Shown here: one piece after another, positions 15,085-22,783 of the stretch
Layout: the number at the start of each line of letters is the position of its first letter
Position numbering within the stretch: the stretch's first letter is position 1
Position numbers and translations under genes: made by a program
Assembly (NCBI GenBank): GCA_019424865.1
Contig: JAHYYS010000006.1
Span: forward strand, 1-29,642
Length of the DNA: 29,642 bases
Source of the DNA: a bacterium
GTDB taxonomy: Bacteria > Bacillota > Clostridia > Oscillospirales > Oscillospiraceae
Reading direction: 5' to 3'
The notes under the pieces: generated by a model
What the model saw: the letters and a program-made list of their open reading frames with translations, nothing else
Databases searched by the model: none
What the model was told of the DNA's origin: nothing

Positions 15085-16308
15085 CTAGGCCTCCCAGCCG
15101 GCCAGATAGGCCTGCTGCTCCGGCGTCAGGGTGTCGATGGCCAGCCCCATGGCCGCCAGCTTGACCCGGCCGATCTGGTCGTCAATCTCCGCCGGCACGT
15201 CGTATACCTTTTTCTCCAGGCCGTCCCGGTGCCTGGCCAGCCACTCCAGGGACAGAGCCTGGACGGCGAAGGACATGTCCATAATCTCCGCCGGGTGGCC
15301 GTTGCCCGCCGCCAGATTGACCAGCCGCCCTTCGGCCAGAACATTCAGGATCCGCCCGTCGGGCAGGCGGAAGCCCTCGATGCTCTCCCGGCGGGGGAAG
15401 CGCTCCGCGGCCATACCCGCCAGGGCGGCCACGTCCACCTCGCAGTCGAAGTGGCCCGAGTTGCACAGCAGGGCGTTGTGCTTCATCACCCGGAAGTGGC
15501 GCTCCACAATCACGTCCCTGCACCCGGTGGCGGTGACAAAGATATCGCCGTATTTGGCCGCCTCGTCCATGGGCATGACCCGGAAGTTCTCCATGGTGGC
15601 CTCCAGGGCCTTGAAGGGGTCCACCTCGCAGACGATGACGTCGGCCCCCATGCCCTTGGCCCGCATGGCGATGCCCTTGCCGCACCAGCCGTAGCCCGCC
15701 ACAATCAGGTTGGTGGTGTGCATAATGGCGTCCCAGGTGGACTGGCCGGTGCCGTATTTGTTGTCATAGTAGTGCTTGGCCTTGGCGTCGTTCACCGCCA
15801 TCATGGGGCAGGGGAGGATGCCCGCCTTTTCCCGGGCGCGCAGGCGGTGGATGCCGGTGGTAGTCTCCTCACACCCGGCAATCAGCCGGTCGGCGTACTG
15901 GGCGCACTTGTCCCCCAGCAGATGGATCAGATCGCCGCCGTCATCCACAATCAGATGGGGGCGGCATTTCAGGGTTTCCGTCAGCAGGCGCTCGTACTCC
16001 GGCATGTCCACGCCGTGGACCCCATAGGTGTCCACGCCCAGCTGGGCCATGGCGGCGGCCACGTCGTCCTGGGTGGACAGGGGATTGCAGCCGGTGAGAT
16101 GGACGTCGGCGCCCCCCTCCCGCAGCACCAGACCCAGGTTTGCCGTTTTGGCCTCCAGATGGACGGAGACGGCGATGGTCAGCCCCTGAAAGGGCTTCTC
16201 CCGGCGGAACCGCTCCTCAATGCCGGACAGGGCGGGCATGAAATCCCGCACCCACTGGATTTTCCGCAGGCCCGAGGGGGCCAGAGACGGATCTTTTACA
16301 ATGCTCAT
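15085..16308 (-). CDS. ahcY: Adenosylhomocysteinase, short form
   Basis: The 407-residue enzyme splits S-adenosylhomocysteine into adenosine and homocysteine and needs bound NAD. The NAD-binding motif is GYGWCGKG; EVDPFKALEA follows it, and SGHFDCEVD and NLAAGNGHPAEIMDMSFA are typical of the family. The length and the ending EQQAYLAGW match the Thermotoga/archaeal short form, which lacks the C-terminal KPxxYRY found in eukaryotic and proteobacterial enzymes. Some short archaeal members prefer S-inosylhomocysteine, so substrate preference is open. It works downstream of the SAM made by MetK. The ATG has AAGGAG ten bases upstream. Confidence 0.93.
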   Translation of the reverse strand: MSIVKDPSLAPSGLRKIQWVRDFMPALSGIEERFRREKPFQGLTIAVSVHLEAKTANLGLVLREGGADVHLTGCNPLSTQDDVAAAMAQLGVDTYGVHGVDMPEYERLLTETLKCRPHLIVDDGGDLIHLLGDKCAQYADRLIAGCEETTTGIHRLRAREKAGILPCPMMAVNDAKAKHYYDNKYGTGQSTWDAIMHTTNLIVAGYGWCGKGIAMRAKGMGADVIVCEVDPFKALEATMENFRVMPMDEAAKYGDIFVTATGCRDVIVERHFRVMKHNALLCNSGHFDCEVDVAALAGMAAERFPRRESIEGFRLPDGRILNVLAEGRLVNLAAGNGHPAEIMDMSFAVQALSLEWLARHRDGLEKKVYDVPAEIDDQIGRVKLAAMGLAIDTLTPEQQAYLAGWEA

Positions 16309-16360
16309 TGGCGGCGCACTCCTTTCCTCCGCGCGGGGCGCGGCAGTGTCGTTTCAACTT

Positions 16361-16389
16361 ATTGTACCACAAGTTTCAGCAGAAAGGAA
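16361..16389 (-). promoter_or_regulatory. Weak promoter candidate for ahcY
   Basis: A good -10 (TACAAT, minus, 16361-16366) with a poor -35 (TTCCTT) 17 bases upstream. No riboswitch-like fold is evident in the short leader. Confidence 0.3.
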
Positions 16390-16408
16390 GCGGGCGCCGC
16401 TTACACCG

Positions 16409-16459
16409 AAAAATGTTTACACTTTAGTGGTAGACATTTTTCCCAAAAGCGGGTACAAT
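16409..16459 (+). promoter_or_regulatory. Promoter of the rhomboid-like gene with an inverted repeat over the -35
   Basis: TAGACA (16431-16436) and TACAAT (16454-16459) are 17 bases apart. An imperfect 12-bp inverted repeat, AAAAATGTTTAC (16409-16420) / GTAGACATTTTT (16430-16441), covers the -35 and has a single mismatch, a layout typical of a repressor operator. The regulator is unknown. Confidence 0.6.
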
Positions 16460-16497
16460 GAACATCACTTGAAATTTTTCATTAAGGAGGCTCCGCC

Positions 16498-17430
16498 ATG
16501 AGAGCCATTTCCCGCTGGCTGGACCGTTTCTGCTATAATCATCCCCGTTTTGGGATTCCCGAACTGATGAAGTACATTGCCATCGGCAACGTGGCGGTCT
16601 TTATCGCCGATATGCTGATGAACGGCATGCTGACCAGTTGGATCGCCTTTATGCCCGAGCAAATCCTCCGGGGGGAGATTTGGCGTCTGGTCACCTTTGT
16701 GTTCGTGCCCGTGTCATCGGGGGGATACACCATTTTCGGGCAGACCTTTTTCTTTGCCCTGGCTACCTTCTTCTATTACTGGATCGGCACCGCGCTGGAG
16801 CGGCAGTGGGGCACCACCCGGTTTACCGTGTTCTACGGCCTGGGGGTTATCCTGAACATCGTCGCCGGCTTTGTGATCTACGCCGTCCTGGTGGGGCAGC
16901 TGACCGGAGCCGGGATGGCGGCGGCGCAGGCCCGCAGCTATCTCCGGACCCTCTCCACCATCAGTATGACCTATGTAAACATGTCCCTGTTCTTCTCCTT
17001 CGCCACCCTCTACCCCGACATGCGGGTGTTTCTGTATGGGATCATCCCCATCAAGGTGAAGTGGCTGGCCTGGCTGGATGTGCTGTTCTTTGTCTGGTCC
17101 ATCGGCTCCTACCTCCTGGACGGGCAGTGGGCCATGGCCCTGGCCCCGGTGATCGCCATTTTGAACTATCTGATCTTCTTTTGGGAAGACCTGGCCCGTT
17201 CCCTGAACCTGGGGAGGGAAAAGGTGCGCCACCGCACCTCTGCCCAGACCATCAACTTTAAAAAGGCGCAGAAGGAGGTCCAGCAGCGCAAGGGGTATCT
17301 CCACAAGTGCGCAGTATGCGGCATCACCGATGCGGACGACCCCAACATGGAGTTCCGCTACTGCTCCAAATGCAACGGCTATTACTGTTACTGCATGCGG
17401 CATATCAACAACCACACCCACGTGCAGTGA
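16498..17430 (+). CDS. Rhomboid-like membrane protein without catalytic serine, C-terminal zinc-ribbon-like tail
   Basis: A 310-residue protein. Residues about 23-230 hold six or so hydrophobic segments with a rhomboid-like layout (LRGEIWRLVTFVFVP, then WIGTALERQWGTTRF). The GxSG serine motif is absent, and the position expected for it reads YVNMSLFFSFATLYPD, so it should be a non-proteolytic rhomboid relative. After a basic linker (231-268) a Cys-rich tail follows: C271, C274, C289, C292, C297, C299, H302 and H306, which can form a zinc ribbon or a binuclear site, probably cytoplasmic. The function is unknown; a membrane adaptor is a guess. The ATG has AAGGAGG seven bases upstream, and the gene is single with its own promoter and terminator. 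Confidence 0.8.
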   Translation: MRAISRWLDRFCYNHPRFGIPELMKYIAIGNVAVFIADMLMNGMLTSWIAFMPEQILRGEIWRLVTFVFVPVSSGGYTIFGQTFFFALATFFYYWIGTALERQWGTTRFTVFYGLGVILNIVAGFVIYAVLVGQLTGAGMAAAQARSYLRTLSTISMTYVNMSLFFSFATLYPDMRVFLYGIIPIKVKWLAWLDVLFFVWSIGSYLLDGQWAMALAPVIAILNYLIFFWEDLARSLNLGREKVRHRTSAQTINFKKAQKEVQQRKGYLHKCAVCGITDADDPNMEFRYCSKCNGYYCYCMRHINNHTHVQ

Positions 17431-17441
17431 AAAAGAAAAAG

Positions 17442-17485
17442 AAGCTGGCCCGCCGCTTGATTCCGGAGCGGCGGGCCAGCTTTTT
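17442..17485. terminator. Bidirectional terminator
   Basis: A 16-bp stem (17442-17457 with 17467-17482) and a 9-base loop are followed by TTTTT on the plus strand and TTCTTTTTC on the minus strand. It ends both the rhomboid-like gene and the Cys-rich small gene. Confidence 0.9.
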
Positions 17486-17520
17486 GCAGATTCGGCCGGC
17501 AGGAAGGGGAGAAGTGGCCC

Positions 17521-17715
17521 TTACCAGGCGGGGCGCCGCACCTGAAGGGACAGGTATTGGCGGGTGGCCTGGGCGCACCGGGCGGTGTGATATTGGAGAT
17601 AGCGCTTCTTTGCCTCACGCTGGACGCGCTGTTCCTCCTGGAACGTCTGCCAGCGGGCACAGGTCTTGTGGCAGCCGCACTGATAGGCGGCACAGGTGGA
17701 TTGACAGGGAAGCAT
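17521..17715 (-). CDS. Small Cys-rich protein of unknown function
   Basis: A 64-residue protein. Its N-terminal 20 residues carry five cysteines (C4, C8, C13, C15, C19) in MLPCQSTCAAYQCGCHKTCA, followed by an amphipathic, basic helix (WQTFQEEQRVQREAKKRYL) and a sixth Cys (C47). The ATG at 17715 has GGAG eight bases upstream; a GTG at 17724 overlaps that site. A shared terminator lies 36 bases downstream. Similar short hypothetical proteins with a CxxxC...CHKTC start seem to occur in related gut Clostridia (from memory, not checked). A metal- or cluster-binding role is possible but unproven. Confidence 0.65.
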   Translation of the reverse strand: MLPCQSTCAAYQCGCHKTCARWQTFQEEQRVQREAKKRYLQYHTARCAQATRQYLSLQVRRPAW

Positions 17716-17729
17716 AACAATCACTCCAA

Positions 17730-17876
17730 TCAGACAATTTGGCGCGGGGCGGCAGAAAAAGGGTCAGAGCCGGCTTGGGCGCACAAAGGCCCGGGCCGGC
17801 TCTGACCAGTCAGAGGGAGAGAGGGGAAAGCGGCGCCATGAGACAGCCGCATACAGACAAATCGAGAATGAGACAT
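17730..17876 (-). other. Possible small RNA or 48-codon leader ORF
   Basis: On the minus strand an extended -10 (TGCTATACT, -10 at 17920-17925) is followed by GAGGAG and, eight bases later, by an ATG at 17876 that opens 48 codons (MSHSRFVCMRLSHG...). The frame runs straight through the hairpin at 17762-17807 and is low in complexity, so a short non-coding transcript ending at that hairpin is as likely as a protein. Confidence 0.3.
17755..17807 (-). terminator. Hairpin with T-run on the minus strand
   Basis: A perfect 13-bp stem GGTCAGAGCCGGC / GCCGGCTCTGACC (17762-17774 and 17795-17807) is followed on the minus strand by CTTTTT. It stands between ribH and the Cys-rich gene and isolates that gene from ribH read-through or ends a short transcript. 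Confidence 0.7.
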
Positions 17877-18019
17877 ACAAACCGCTCCTCGCTGTGGGGT
17901 TCTGCCCTATTCTATGCCCAGTATAGCACACACAGACCTGCCGCGCCGCCCCGGCCGTGTAAAGTGCGGGTTAAACTTTGACGACACGCGCCCGGCGGCA
18001 CACATGGGAGACAAACAGA

Positions 18020-18052
18020 CGGTCTGTCACGCTGCATCCGCGTGACAGACCG
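18020..18052 (-). terminator. Riboflavin operon terminator
   Basis: A 12-bp stem CGGTCTGTCACG / CGTGACAGACCG lies nine bases past the ribH stop. The following minus-strand tail (TCTGTTTGTC) is only moderately T-rich. Confidence 0.7.
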
Positions 18053-18061
18053 CCTGTTCCC

Positions 18062-18529
18062 TCATTCCTCCATGGAGCGGATCAGGTTCACCATCTCGAT
18101 GGCGCCTTCGGCGCAGGCAAAGCCCTTGTTGCCCGCCTTGGTGCCGGCGCGCTCAATGGCCTGCTCAATGGTATCCGTGGTGAGCACCCCGAACATCACC
18201 GGCACGCCGGTCTCCAGGGACACGGCGGCGATCCCCTTGGACACCTCGCTGCACACATAGTCATAGTGGCTGGTGCTGCCCCGGATGACCGCCCCCAGAC
18301 AGATGACCGCGTCATACTTTCCGCTTTTGGCCATCTTGGAGGCAATCAGCGGAATCTCAAAGGCGCCGGGCACCCAGGCGATCTGGATGTCCGCCTCCGC
18401 AGTCTCGTGGCGCTTGAGTCCGTCCAGCGCCCCGTCCACCAGGCGGGAGGTAATGAACTCGTTGAACCGGGCGGCCACGATGCCCACCCGGATGCCCCTG
18501 GATACCAGATTTCCCTCATATGTCTTCAT
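18062..18529 (-). CDS. ribH: 6,7-dimethyl-8-ribityllumazine synthase
   Basis: The 155-residue enzyme joins 5-amino-6-ribitylaminouracil with 3,4-dihydroxy-2-butanone 4-phosphate, the penultimate riboflavin step, in hollow 60-mer or smaller shells. The motifs are VAARFNEFIT, WVPGAFEIPL, LGAVIRGSTSHYDYV, FGVLTTDT and the late NKG..CA.GAIEM. It is last in ribD-ribE-ribBA-ribH, its ATG overlaps the ribBA stop by 4 bases (ATGA), and a terminator follows. Confidence 0.97.
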   Translation of the reverse strand: MKTYEGNLVSRGIRVGIVAARFNEFITSRLVDGALDGLKRHETAEADIQIAWVPGAFEIPLIASKMAKSGKYDAVICLGAVIRGSTSHYDYVCSEVSKGIAAVSLETGVPVMFGVLTTDTIEQAIERAGTKAGNKGFACAEGAIEMVNLIRSMEE

Positions 18530-19749
18530 GCCAGTGTTCTCCCTTCCAGATTATAGTTTAAAATATGTCCCATCTTCTCCTGCTTGGTGCGCAGATATTG
18601 CCGGTCGTATCGGGTGGCCTGCATCTGAATTGGGACCCGCTGCGCAATTTCCAGGCCAAAATCGGACAGCTGGTATACCTTGTCCGGGTTGTTGGTCAAA
18701 AGCCGCATGGAGCGCACCCCCAGATCCCGCAGAATCTGGGCCCCGATGTAATACTCCCGCATGTCGCCGGGAAAGCCGAGGGCCAGATTGGCCTCCAGGG
18801 TGTCCATGCCCTGCTCCTGAAGCTCATAGGCCTTCAGCTTGTTGACCAGGCCGATACCCCGGCCCTCCTGGCGCATATAGAGCAGTACCCCCCGCCCCTC
18901 CCGTTCGATCTGGGTCAGGGCGCTGGCCAGCTGCTCCCCGCAGTCGCAGCGCAGAGAGCCGAAGGTGTCTCCCGTGAGGCACTCGGAGTGGACCCGGCAC
19001 AGCAGATCCCGCCCGTCCCCGATTTCCCCCTTGACCAGGGCCACGTGGTGCTCCCCATTCAGGCGGTTTACATAGGCGCAGGCCGTGAAATCCCCGTATT
19101 TGGTGGGGAGATGGGTGGCCGCCACCCGGTCCACCAGCTTTTCCCGGCACTTGCGGTAGTGCTGCAGATCCCGGATGGTGATGATCTTCAGCCCCCAGGT
19201 CCGGGCCAGCTCCACCAGCTCCCCGGTGCGCATCATGGTGCCGTCCTCCCGCATGATCTCACAGCACAGCCCGCACTCTTTCAGCCCCGCCAGCCGCAGC
19301 AGGTCCACAGTGGCCTCGGTGTGGCCGCTGCGCTCCAGCACCCCGTTCTTCTTGGCCAGCAGGGGGAACATGTGCCCCGGACGGCGGAAATCCTCCGGAC
19401 GGGCCCCATCCTCCACGCACTTCATGGCGGTAATGGACCGCTCGGCGGCGGAGATGCCGGTGGTGGTGGACTTGTGGTCGATGGACACGGTGAAGGCGGT
19501 CTCGTGGTTGTCCGTGTTGTGGGAGACCATCTGGGGAATCTGAAGCTTCTGGACATACGCCTGGGACATGGGCATGCAGATGAGGCCCCTGCCGTGGGTT
19601 GCCATGAAGTTTACATTTTCCGTGGTGGCAAACTGGGCGGCGCAGATGAAGTCCCCCTCGTTTTCCCGGTCCGGGTCATCGGTGGCCAGGATCAGCCTGC
19701 CCGCCCGCAGGTCGGCAAGTGCCTCGTCGATGGTGTTGAATTGATACAT
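18526..19749 (-). CDS. ribBA: Bifunctional 3,4-dihydroxy-2-butanone 4-phosphate synthase / GTP cyclohydrolase II
   Basis: A 407-residue fusion. Residues about 1-205 are the DHBP synthase (DDPDRENEGDF near the N terminus, THGRGLICMP, GHTEATVDLLRLAGL), which converts ribulose 5-phosphate to the four-carbon unit. The rest is GTP cyclohydrolase II: RVHSECLTGDTFGSLRCDCG supplies the zinc cysteines, and RQEGRGIGLVNKLKAYELQ the active site that opens GTP. One gene thus makes both riboflavin precursors. It lies 18 bases after ribE and is coupled to ribH. Confidence 0.97.
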   Translation of the reverse strand: MYQFNTIDEALADLRAGRLILATDDPDRENEGDFICAAQFATTENVNFMATHGRGLICMPMSQAYVQKLQIPQMVSHNTDNHETAFTVSIDHKSTTTGISAAERSITAMKCVEDGARPEDFRRPGHMFPLLAKKNGVLERSGHTEATVDLLRLAGLKECGLCCEIMREDGTMMRTGELVELARTWGLKIITIRDLQHYRKCREKLVDRVAATHLPTKYGDFTACAYVNRLNGEHHVALVKGEIGDGRDLLCRVHSECLTGDTFGSLRCDCGEQLASALTQIEREGRGVLLYMRQEGRGIGLVNKLKAYELQEQGMDTLEANLALGFPGDMREYYIGAQILRDLGVRSMRLLTNNPDKVYQLSDFGLEIAQRVPIQMQATRYDRQYLRTKQEKMGHILNYNLEGRTLA

Positions 19750-19767
19750 GTCGTTTACGCTCCTCGC

Positions 19768-20418
19768 TTATAAAATTCCGTTCCGGGCCAGAAAGTCCCG
19801 GGTCAGCCCTCCGGCCGGCGCCCTTGACGAGACCGGCTGAAGGAGCTTTTCCACATATTTGCCGATGATGTCGCATTCCAGATTGACCAGATCCCCCGGG
19901 CCGCGCTCCCTCAGAACGGTGGAGGCGACGGTGTGGGGGATGGCGGAGATGGAAAAGCACGTCTGGTCCACCTGGGCCACCGTCAGACTGACGCCGTCCA
20001 CGGCGATGGAGCCCTTTTCCACCACATACCGCAGAAGGCCGGGAGGGGGCTGGATGGTATACCAAATGGCGTTGTCGTCCTTTTGCAGCCGGGTGATGCG
20101 CCCTGTGCCGTCCACGTGGCCGGCCACAATGTGGCCGCCGAAGCGGCCGTCCGCCGCCATGGCCCGCTCCAGGTTGACGCGGCTCCCGCTGCGCAGCTTT
20201 GCCAGGGCGGAGCGGTCCAGGGTCTCGTGCATCACATCGGCGGCAAAGCCGCCGGCGTGGAAGGAGATCACCGTCAGGCACACCCCGTTCACCGCAATGC
20301 TGTCCCCCAGCTTCATGCCCTCCAGCACCGCCTGGGCCCGCAGGTGGAGGACGGCGGACTGCCGCCCCCGCTGGATGCGCTCCACGGTGCCCACTTCTTC
20401 AACAAGCCCTGTGAACAC
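19768..20418 (-). CDS. ribE: Riboflavin synthase, alpha subunit
   Basis: The 216-residue enzyme dismutates two lumazines to riboflavin. It starts MFTGLVEEVGTVERI, with the two lumazine-binding repeats typical of RibE (GDSIAVNGVCLTV in the first, GSIAVDGVSLTVAQV in the second, and GHIVAGHVDGTG between). The start is GTG at 20418, the usual first residue of the family; it overlaps the 3' end of ribD by 20 bases and has GAGGTGG seven bases upstream. A longer in-frame TTG start at 20439 would add an odd prefix. Confidence 0.95.
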   Translation of the reverse strand: MFTGLVEEVGTVERIQRGRQSAVLHLRAQAVLEGMKLGDSIAVNGVCLTVISFHAGGFAADVMHETLDRSALAKLRSGSRVNLERAMAADGRFGGHIVAGHVDGTGRITRLQKDDNAIWYTIQPPPGLLRYVVEKGSIAVDGVSLTVAQVDQTCFSISAIPHTVASTVLRERGPGDLVNLECDIIGKYVEKLLQPVSSRAPAGGLTRDFLARNGIL

Positions 20419-21505
20419 GGGGTTCCACCTCGCTCTCAATCAGAAAGTCCTCCCCCAGCCGGGTGATCTGGCTGTCCTTCAGCCGGAGAGCCTGGTCGGG
20501 GGAGGGGAAGCCCGGGCCGCCCACGGGGGTTTTGGACTCCCGTCCCCCCAGAAGCATGGGGGACACATAGGCGTACACCCGCTGGATCAGCCCCTGCTCC
20601 AGCATGGACCAGTTCAAGGTCCCGCCCCCCTCGACCAGTACGCTGTCGATCTCCCGTTTCCCCAGCTCGGCCAGCAGGGCCCCCAGATCCACGCGGCCCT
20701 CCCGCTGGGGGAGGGGGAGCAGCTCACATCCGGCCTCCTGATAGGGGGCCCAGCGCCCCCGGTCTGAACAGCAGGTGGCCAGCAGCGTGGGAACCTCCCG
20801 GGCCGTCTGCACCAGCCGGGCCGTCAGCGGCGTGCGCAGATGGGTGTCGCACACCACCCGCACCGGATTGCGCCCCACCGGCATGCGGCAGGTGAGGAGC
20901 GGGTCGTCCGCCAGCACCGTGCCCACCCCCACCAGGATAGCGCGGTATTGGTGCCGCAGGGTGTGGACGTGGGCCCGGGCCGTCTCCCCGGTGATCCACC
21001 GGGAGGCCCCGGTATGGGAGGCAATTTTCCCGTCCAGGGTCATGGCGTATTTCAGCGCTCCATAGGGGCGCCGGGTCTGAATGTAGTGGAAAAAGATGCG
21101 GTTGAGCCGGGTGCATGCCTCCTCCAGCACATGCTCGGTCACCTCCACACCGCGGGCCCGGAGCTGGGCAATCCCCTTCCCAGCCACCAGGGGATTGGGG
21201 TCGCCGGAGCCCACCACCACCCGGCGGATCCCCGCCTCCAGAATGGCATCGGTACAGGGGGGCTGCCTTCCGTGATGGCAGCAGGGTTCCAGCGTGACAT
21301 ACAGGGTGGCCCCCTCTGGGGACTCCGAACAGTCGGCCAGCGCGTTGCGCTCCGCGTGGGCCTGGCCGCAGCGCCGGTGATATCCCCGGCCGATGACGCG
21401 GCCGTCCTTGACGATGACGGCCCCCACCATGGGGTTGGGCGAGGTCCATCCCCGTCCGCGCTGGGCCAATTCCAGCGCCAGGTGCATAAAATCCAAATCC
21501 TGCAT
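20399..21505 (-). CDS. ribD: Bifunctional diaminohydroxyphosphoribosylaminopyrimidine deaminase / 5-amino-6-(5-phosphoribosylamino)uracil reductase
   Basis: A 368-residue fusion carrying out the second and third riboflavin steps. The N-terminal deaminase has the zinc site H50-A-E52 with C75 and C84 (PCCHHGRQPPC). The C-terminal reductase has KYAMTLDGKIA, SRWITG and LVEGGGTLNWS, typical of the NADPH-dependent RibG domain. The start is ATG 21505 with GGAGG seven bases upstream; an in-frame TTG at 21523 sits before that ribosome site. It is first in the operon and controlled by the FMN riboswitch upstream. Confidence 0.97.
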   Translation of the reverse strand: MQDLDFMHLALELAQRGRGWTSPNPMVGAVIVKDGRVIGRGYHRRCGQAHAERNALADCSESPEGATLYVTLEPCCHHGRQPPCTDAILEAGIRRVVVGSGDPNPLVAGKGIAQLRARGVEVTEHVLEEACTRLNRIFFHYIQTRRPYGALKYAMTLDGKIASHTGASRWITGETARAHVHTLRHQYRAILVGVGTVLADDPLLTCRMPVGRNPVRVVCDTHLRTPLTARLVQTAREVPTLLATCCSDRGRWAPYQEAGCELLPLPQREGRVDLGALLAELGKREIDSVLVEGGGTLNWSMLEQGLIQRVYAYVSPMLLGGRESKTPVGGPGFPSPDQALRLKDSQITRLGEDFLIESEVEPRVHRAC

Positions 21506-21520
21506 TGCTTCGCCTCCAAA

Positions 21521-21561
21521 CAAAAAGAAAACGCACCTGAAGGAGATCTCTTCAAGGTGCG
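21521..21561 (-). terminator. FMN-riboswitch-controlled terminator
   Basis: A hairpin, CGCACCT plus GAAG paired with CTTC plus AGGTGCG with one bulged base (21532-21561), is followed on the minus strand by TTTTCTTTTTG. It sits between the RFN aptamer and the ribD ribosome site and is the expression platform. Confidence 0.88.
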
Positions 21562-21670
21562 CCGCACAGGGAGGAAGCGGCCTGCACTGTTCAGCAAAAA
21601 GCCCTGAAATGGATACACCATCCCAGAGCCATCACAAAACAGGCAGAATACATCGATTCCACCCCATGTT

Positions 21671-21780
21671 ATCTTCTTCCATCCAGACTATACTGTCGGT
21701 TTTGGAGTTGCACCAAATCCTGCGCCGAGGCGCTCGCGGACTATACCGCCGATCGGGAATTTCACCCTGCCCTGAAGATC
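21671..21780 (-). promoter_or_regulatory. FMN riboswitch (RFN element)
   Basis: The minus strand shows the conserved RFN core in order: TTCAGGGCAGGGTGAAATTC, CCGATCGGCGGT, AGTCCGCGAGC, GATTTGGTGCAACTCC, AAAACCGACAGT and AGTCTGGATGGAAGAAG. The ends pair as P1. FMN binding should promote the terminator at 21532-21561 and lower the rib genes. Confidence 0.97.
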
Positions 21781-21813
21781 TCTTATTCAGTTTTGATTTA
21801 AAGCGCTGCTGTC

Positions 21814-21842
21814 ATTATAGACCGTCCGGCGGCGGCTGTCAA
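21814..21842 (-). promoter_or_regulatory. Riboflavin operon promoter
   Basis: On the minus strand TTGACA (21837-21842) and TATAAT (21814-21819) are 17 bases apart, a full consensus match about 30 bases upstream of the RFN element. Confidence 0.9.
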
Positions 21843-21948
21843 GCCCTGGGCCAAATCAAGCCGCCGCCGGAAAACCGGACATTCCATCGCCGGATTGCGT
21901 CGTCGGCGCACCATGGCCGGAGAAATTTGGCTTTTTTCCTGCTTGGAC

Positions 21949-21978
21949 TGGACAATGGACCGGGAAAGGGGGTAAAAT
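21949..21978 (+). promoter_or_regulatory. Possible deoC promoter
   Basis: TGGACA (21949-21954) and TAAAAT (21973-21978) are 18 bases apart. The 130-base leader to deoC is GC-rich and holds short palindromes (for example GGGACAGCCCGC and CGGGACCGGGACGCG), but I recognise no riboswitch or operator. Confidence 0.45.
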
Positions 21979-22110
21979 AAGCTGCAATCTGTTTCAGCCG
22001 GGGGCATCCGGACAGTCTCTGTGAGGAGCGGGACAGCCCGCGGGGAGGGCGGGAACCGGCCTTCGCCTGGAGCGAGGCGGGACCGGGACGCGTCCAAGGA
22101 AGGAGAAACT

Positions 22111-22761
22111 ATGAACAACCAAGAAATTTTAAGCAGGCTGGATCACACCATTCTGACCCCCACAGCCACCTGGGAGCAGGTGAAGACGGTCTGTGACGAG
22201 GGGCTTGCCCTGTCCACCGCCTGTGTCTGTGTGCCGCCCCGCTTTGTGAAGAAGGCGGCGGAGTATCTGGGCAACAGGCTGAAGGTGTGTACGGTGGTGG
22301 GCTTTCCCAACGGTTACTCCACCCCGGAGGTGAAGGTGTTTGAGACGGAGGACGCCATCCGCAACGGCGCCGACGAAATCGACATGGTCATCAACCTGGG
22401 GCTGGCCAAGGCCGGGGACTGGGAGGGCGTGCTGGAGGAGATCAAGGCGGTAAAGGTCTCCTGCAAGGGGCGCATCCTGAAGGTCATTGTGGAGGCCTGC
22501 CTGCTGACCCAGGAGGAGAAGGTAGCCGCCTGCCGGGTGGTTTCCATGTCGGGGGCGGACTTTATCAAAACCTCTACCGGCTTCTCCACGGGAGGAGCCA
22601 CGGTGGAGGATGTGAAGCTGTTCCGGGAGCATGTCAGCCCGGACCTGCGGATCAAGGCGGCCGGCGGCATCCACACCTTCCAGCAGGCCCAGGCGCTGCT
22701 GGAGGCCGGCGCCGACCGCATCGGGGCCAGCGCCCTGGCCGCTGCGGCGCTGGGGAAGTGA
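22111..22761 (+). CDS. deoC: Deoxyribose-phosphate aldolase
   Basis: The 216-residue class I aldolase splits 2-deoxyribose 5-phosphate into acetaldehyde and glyceraldehyde 3-phosphate, feeding deoxynucleosides into glycolysis. The catalytic set is complete: Schiff-base lysine K153 in FIKTSTGF, K182 in IKAAGGI, and D91 in DEIDMVINLG. It begins LDHTILTPTAT as in the family. The start is ATG 22111 with AAGGAAGGAG upstream; the open frame extends 30 codons further but has no support there. It is monocistronic, without deoA, deoB or a deoR-like gene nearby. Confidence 0.96.
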   Translation: MNNQEILSRLDHTILTPTATWEQVKTVCDEGLALSTACVCVPPRFVKKAAEYLGNRLKVCTVVGFPNGYSTPEVKVFETEDAIRNGADEIDMVINLGLAKAGDWEGVLEEIKAVKVSCKGRILKVIVEACLLTQEEKVAACRVVSMSGADFIKTSTGFSTGGATVEDVKLFREHVSPDLRIKAAGGIHTFQQAQALLEAGADRIGASALAAAALGK

Positions 22762-22783
22762 GAGAAGCTGAAATAAAAAGCAG

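Noticed and set aside
13294..16461. 1,055-codon plus-strand frame opposite hbd, greA and ahcY
   Set aside because: Antisense to three well-supported genes and through their intergenic regions; no ribosome site and no domain.
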